This document shows, one piece after another, positions 6,116 through 7,232 of a stretch of 7,232 bases of DNA; the stretch's first letter is position 1; each line of letters opens with the position of its first letter. This DNA is from Belnapia sp. GTDB lineage: Bacteria > Pseudomonadota > Alphaproteobacteria > Acetobacterales > Acetobacteraceae. The DNA lies in NCBI GenBank assembly GCA_028291445.1, contig JAQGIA010000645.1:1-7232 (forward strand). Direction: 5' to 3'. The notes under the pieces were generated by a model. That model saw nothing but the letters and a program-made list of their open reading frames with translations. It searched no databases and had not been told where the DNA came from. Made by a program: the position numbers and the translations under genes.

Positions 6116-7232
6116 TCAGCCCTCCGGCACGTTCCGGCGCAGCTCCTCCAGCCAGGCATTGGCGTTGCCATCGGAGGGTGCCCGCCAGTCGCCGCGCGGC
6201 GACAGTGAACCGCCCGCCGAGACCTTCGGGCCATTCGGCATGGCGGATCGCTTGAACTGGCTGAAGCCGAAGAAGCGGCGGATGAACACCTCCAGCCAGT
6301 GGCGGATTTCCGGCAGCTGGTAGTCCCGCCGCGCGGCCTCCGGGAAGCCGGGCGGCCAGTTGCCGCGCGCCGTATCGCCCCAGGCCCGCAGCGCCAGGAA
6401 GGCGATCTTGGAGGGGCGAAAGCCGTAGCGCAGGGTGTAGAACAGGTTGAAATCCTGCAGCGCATAGGGGCCGACCTTGGCCTCGGTGCTTTGCAGCGGC
6501 TCGCCATCGGTCGCCGGGATCAACTCGGGTGAGATCTCGGTGTTCAGGATCGATTCGAGCGTGGCGCCCACTTCGGCATCGAACTGGCCGGTGCCGATGT
6601 TCCAGCGGATCAGGTGCTGGATCAGCGTCTTGGGCACGCCGGAATTGACGTTGTAATGCGACATCTGGTCGCCGACGCCATAGGTGCACCAGCCGAGCCC
6701 CAGCTCCGACAGGTCACCGGTGCCCAGCACGATCCCGTCGTGCAGATTGGCGGCGCGGAACAGGTAATCGGTCCGCAGCCCGGCCTGCACGTTCTCGAAG
6801 GTGATGTCGTAGACCGGCTCGCCGCGGCCGAAGGGATGGCCGAGGTCGCCCAGCATCTGCCGCGCGGCGGGGCGGATATCCAGCTCCCGCGCATCGACGC
6901 CGAGGGCGGCCATCAGCCGGTGCGCATTCCCCTTGGTGCCGTCGCTGGTGCCGAAGCCGGGCAGGGTATAGGCGTTGATGTCGGTGCGCGGCCGGCCCAG
7001 CAGATCCATCGCCTTGGCGGCGACGATCAGCGCCTGGGTCGAATCGAGACCGCCCGAGACGCCGATGATGATCCGCCTGAGGCGCGCCGCGACCAGCCGC
7101 TGCTCCAGACCTGAGTCCTGGATGTTGTTTGCCTCGTAGCAATCCTGGTTGAGCTTGGCCTGATCGGCGGGGACGAAGGGGAAGCGCTCGATCGGGCGCT
7201 CGATGCCGATGTCGCCGCCGGGCGGGTTTAGG
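6116..7232 (-). CDS. nadE: Glutamine-dependent NAD+ synthetase, C-terminal synthetase domain (5' end outside window)
   Basis: The frame enters at the right edge and gives 371 residues before TGA at 6118-6116. It is the ammonia-ligating domain that turns nicotinic acid adenine dinucleotide and ATP into NAD+, the last step of NAD synthesis. Visible motifs, in window residues, are RFPFVPAD (16-23), [10 protein letters not shown] (29-38), the ATP-pyrophosphatase loop SGGLDST (59-65), [10 protein letters not shown] (67-76), a TLPGF-TSD segment, [54 protein letters not shown], and near the end [20 protein letters not shown] and [14 protein letters not shown]. These match the long two-domain NadE of about 680 residues (Mycobacterium tuberculosis type). 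Its N-terminal nitrilase-like glutaminase domain would lie beyond the window. The ATG at 7009 is internal, as conserved sequence including the SGGLDST loop lies upstream of it. The gene converges on cysNC, with 87 bases between stop codons, and is probably unrelated to the sulfur genes. Confidence 0.95.
   Translation of the reverse strand, partial: LNPPGGDIGIERPIERFPFVPADQAKLNQDCYEANNIQDSGLEQRLVAARLRRIIIGVSGGLDSTQALIVAAKAMDLLGRPRTDINAYTLPGFGTSDGTKGNAHRLMAALGVDARELDIRPAARQMLGDLGHPFGRGEPVYDITFENVQAGLRTDYLFRAANLHDGIVLGTGDLSELGLGWCTYGVGDQMSHYNVNSGVPKTLIQHLIRWNIGTGQFDAEVGATLESILNTEISPELIPATDGEPLQSTEAKVGPYALQDFNLFYTLRYGFRPSKIAFLALRAWGDTARGNWPPGFPEAARRDYQLPEIRHWLEVFIRRFFGFSQFKRSAMPNGPKVSAGGSLSPRGDWRAPSDGNANAWLEELRRNVPEG

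Noticed and set aside
6116..7009. A short stand-alone NadE starting at 7009
   Set aside because: Conserved NadE sequence, including the SGGLDST loop and the RFPFVPAD segment, continues upstream of 7009 to the window edge.

Overview
The window looks like chromosomal DNA from a GC-rich alphaproteobacterium. Codon third positions are strongly G/C, CysN and CysC are fused, and NadE is of the long glutamine-dependent type. An Acetobacteraceae-like host (Roseomonas relatives) is my guess from protein flavour only. I see no mobile element, CRISPR array, tRNA or rRNA.

Layout: (1) 1-301, + strand, the C-terminal 99 residues of a DUF4387 protein, the small partner of AtuA/DUF1446-type proteins. (2) 339-2992, - strand, two adjacent LLM-class flavin-dependent monooxygenases of the NtaA/SnaA/DszA (nitrilotriacetate monooxygenase) family. 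The upstream one (1745-2992) is cut by an in-frame amber codon. Its normal C-terminal tail is still readable after the stop and ends in an ATGA overlap with the second gene. (3) 2993-3233, a divergent control region with a strikingly AT-rich island (about 3168-3212). It holds a perfect TATAAT on each strand inside a 26-bp imperfect dyad, and, toward the monooxygenases, a 21-codon upstream reading frame with a strong ribosome-binding site. (4) 3234-6028, + strand, cysD and a cysN-cysC fusion overlapping by one base: the sulfate-activation operon that makes APS and then PAPS. (5) 6116-7232, - strand, the synthetase half of glutamine-dependent NAD+ synthetase (nadE), running off the window.

How it fits together: CysD and CysNC activate sulfate. 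The divergent flavin monooxygenases belong to a family that includes desulfurising enzymes (DszA type) and C-N bond cleaving enzymes (NtaA type). Sharing a control region with cysD suggests, without proving it, that they scavenge organic sulfur under the same regulator. NadE and the DUF4387 gene appear to be unrelated neighbours that converge on this block.

No wholly new system is evident. The best leads are the amber-interrupted monooxygenase with its preserved tail, the dyad over back-to-back -10 boxes, the short upstream frame coupled by ATGA to the first monooxygenase, and the absence of cysteine in that monooxygenase beside a cysteine-rich paralogue.
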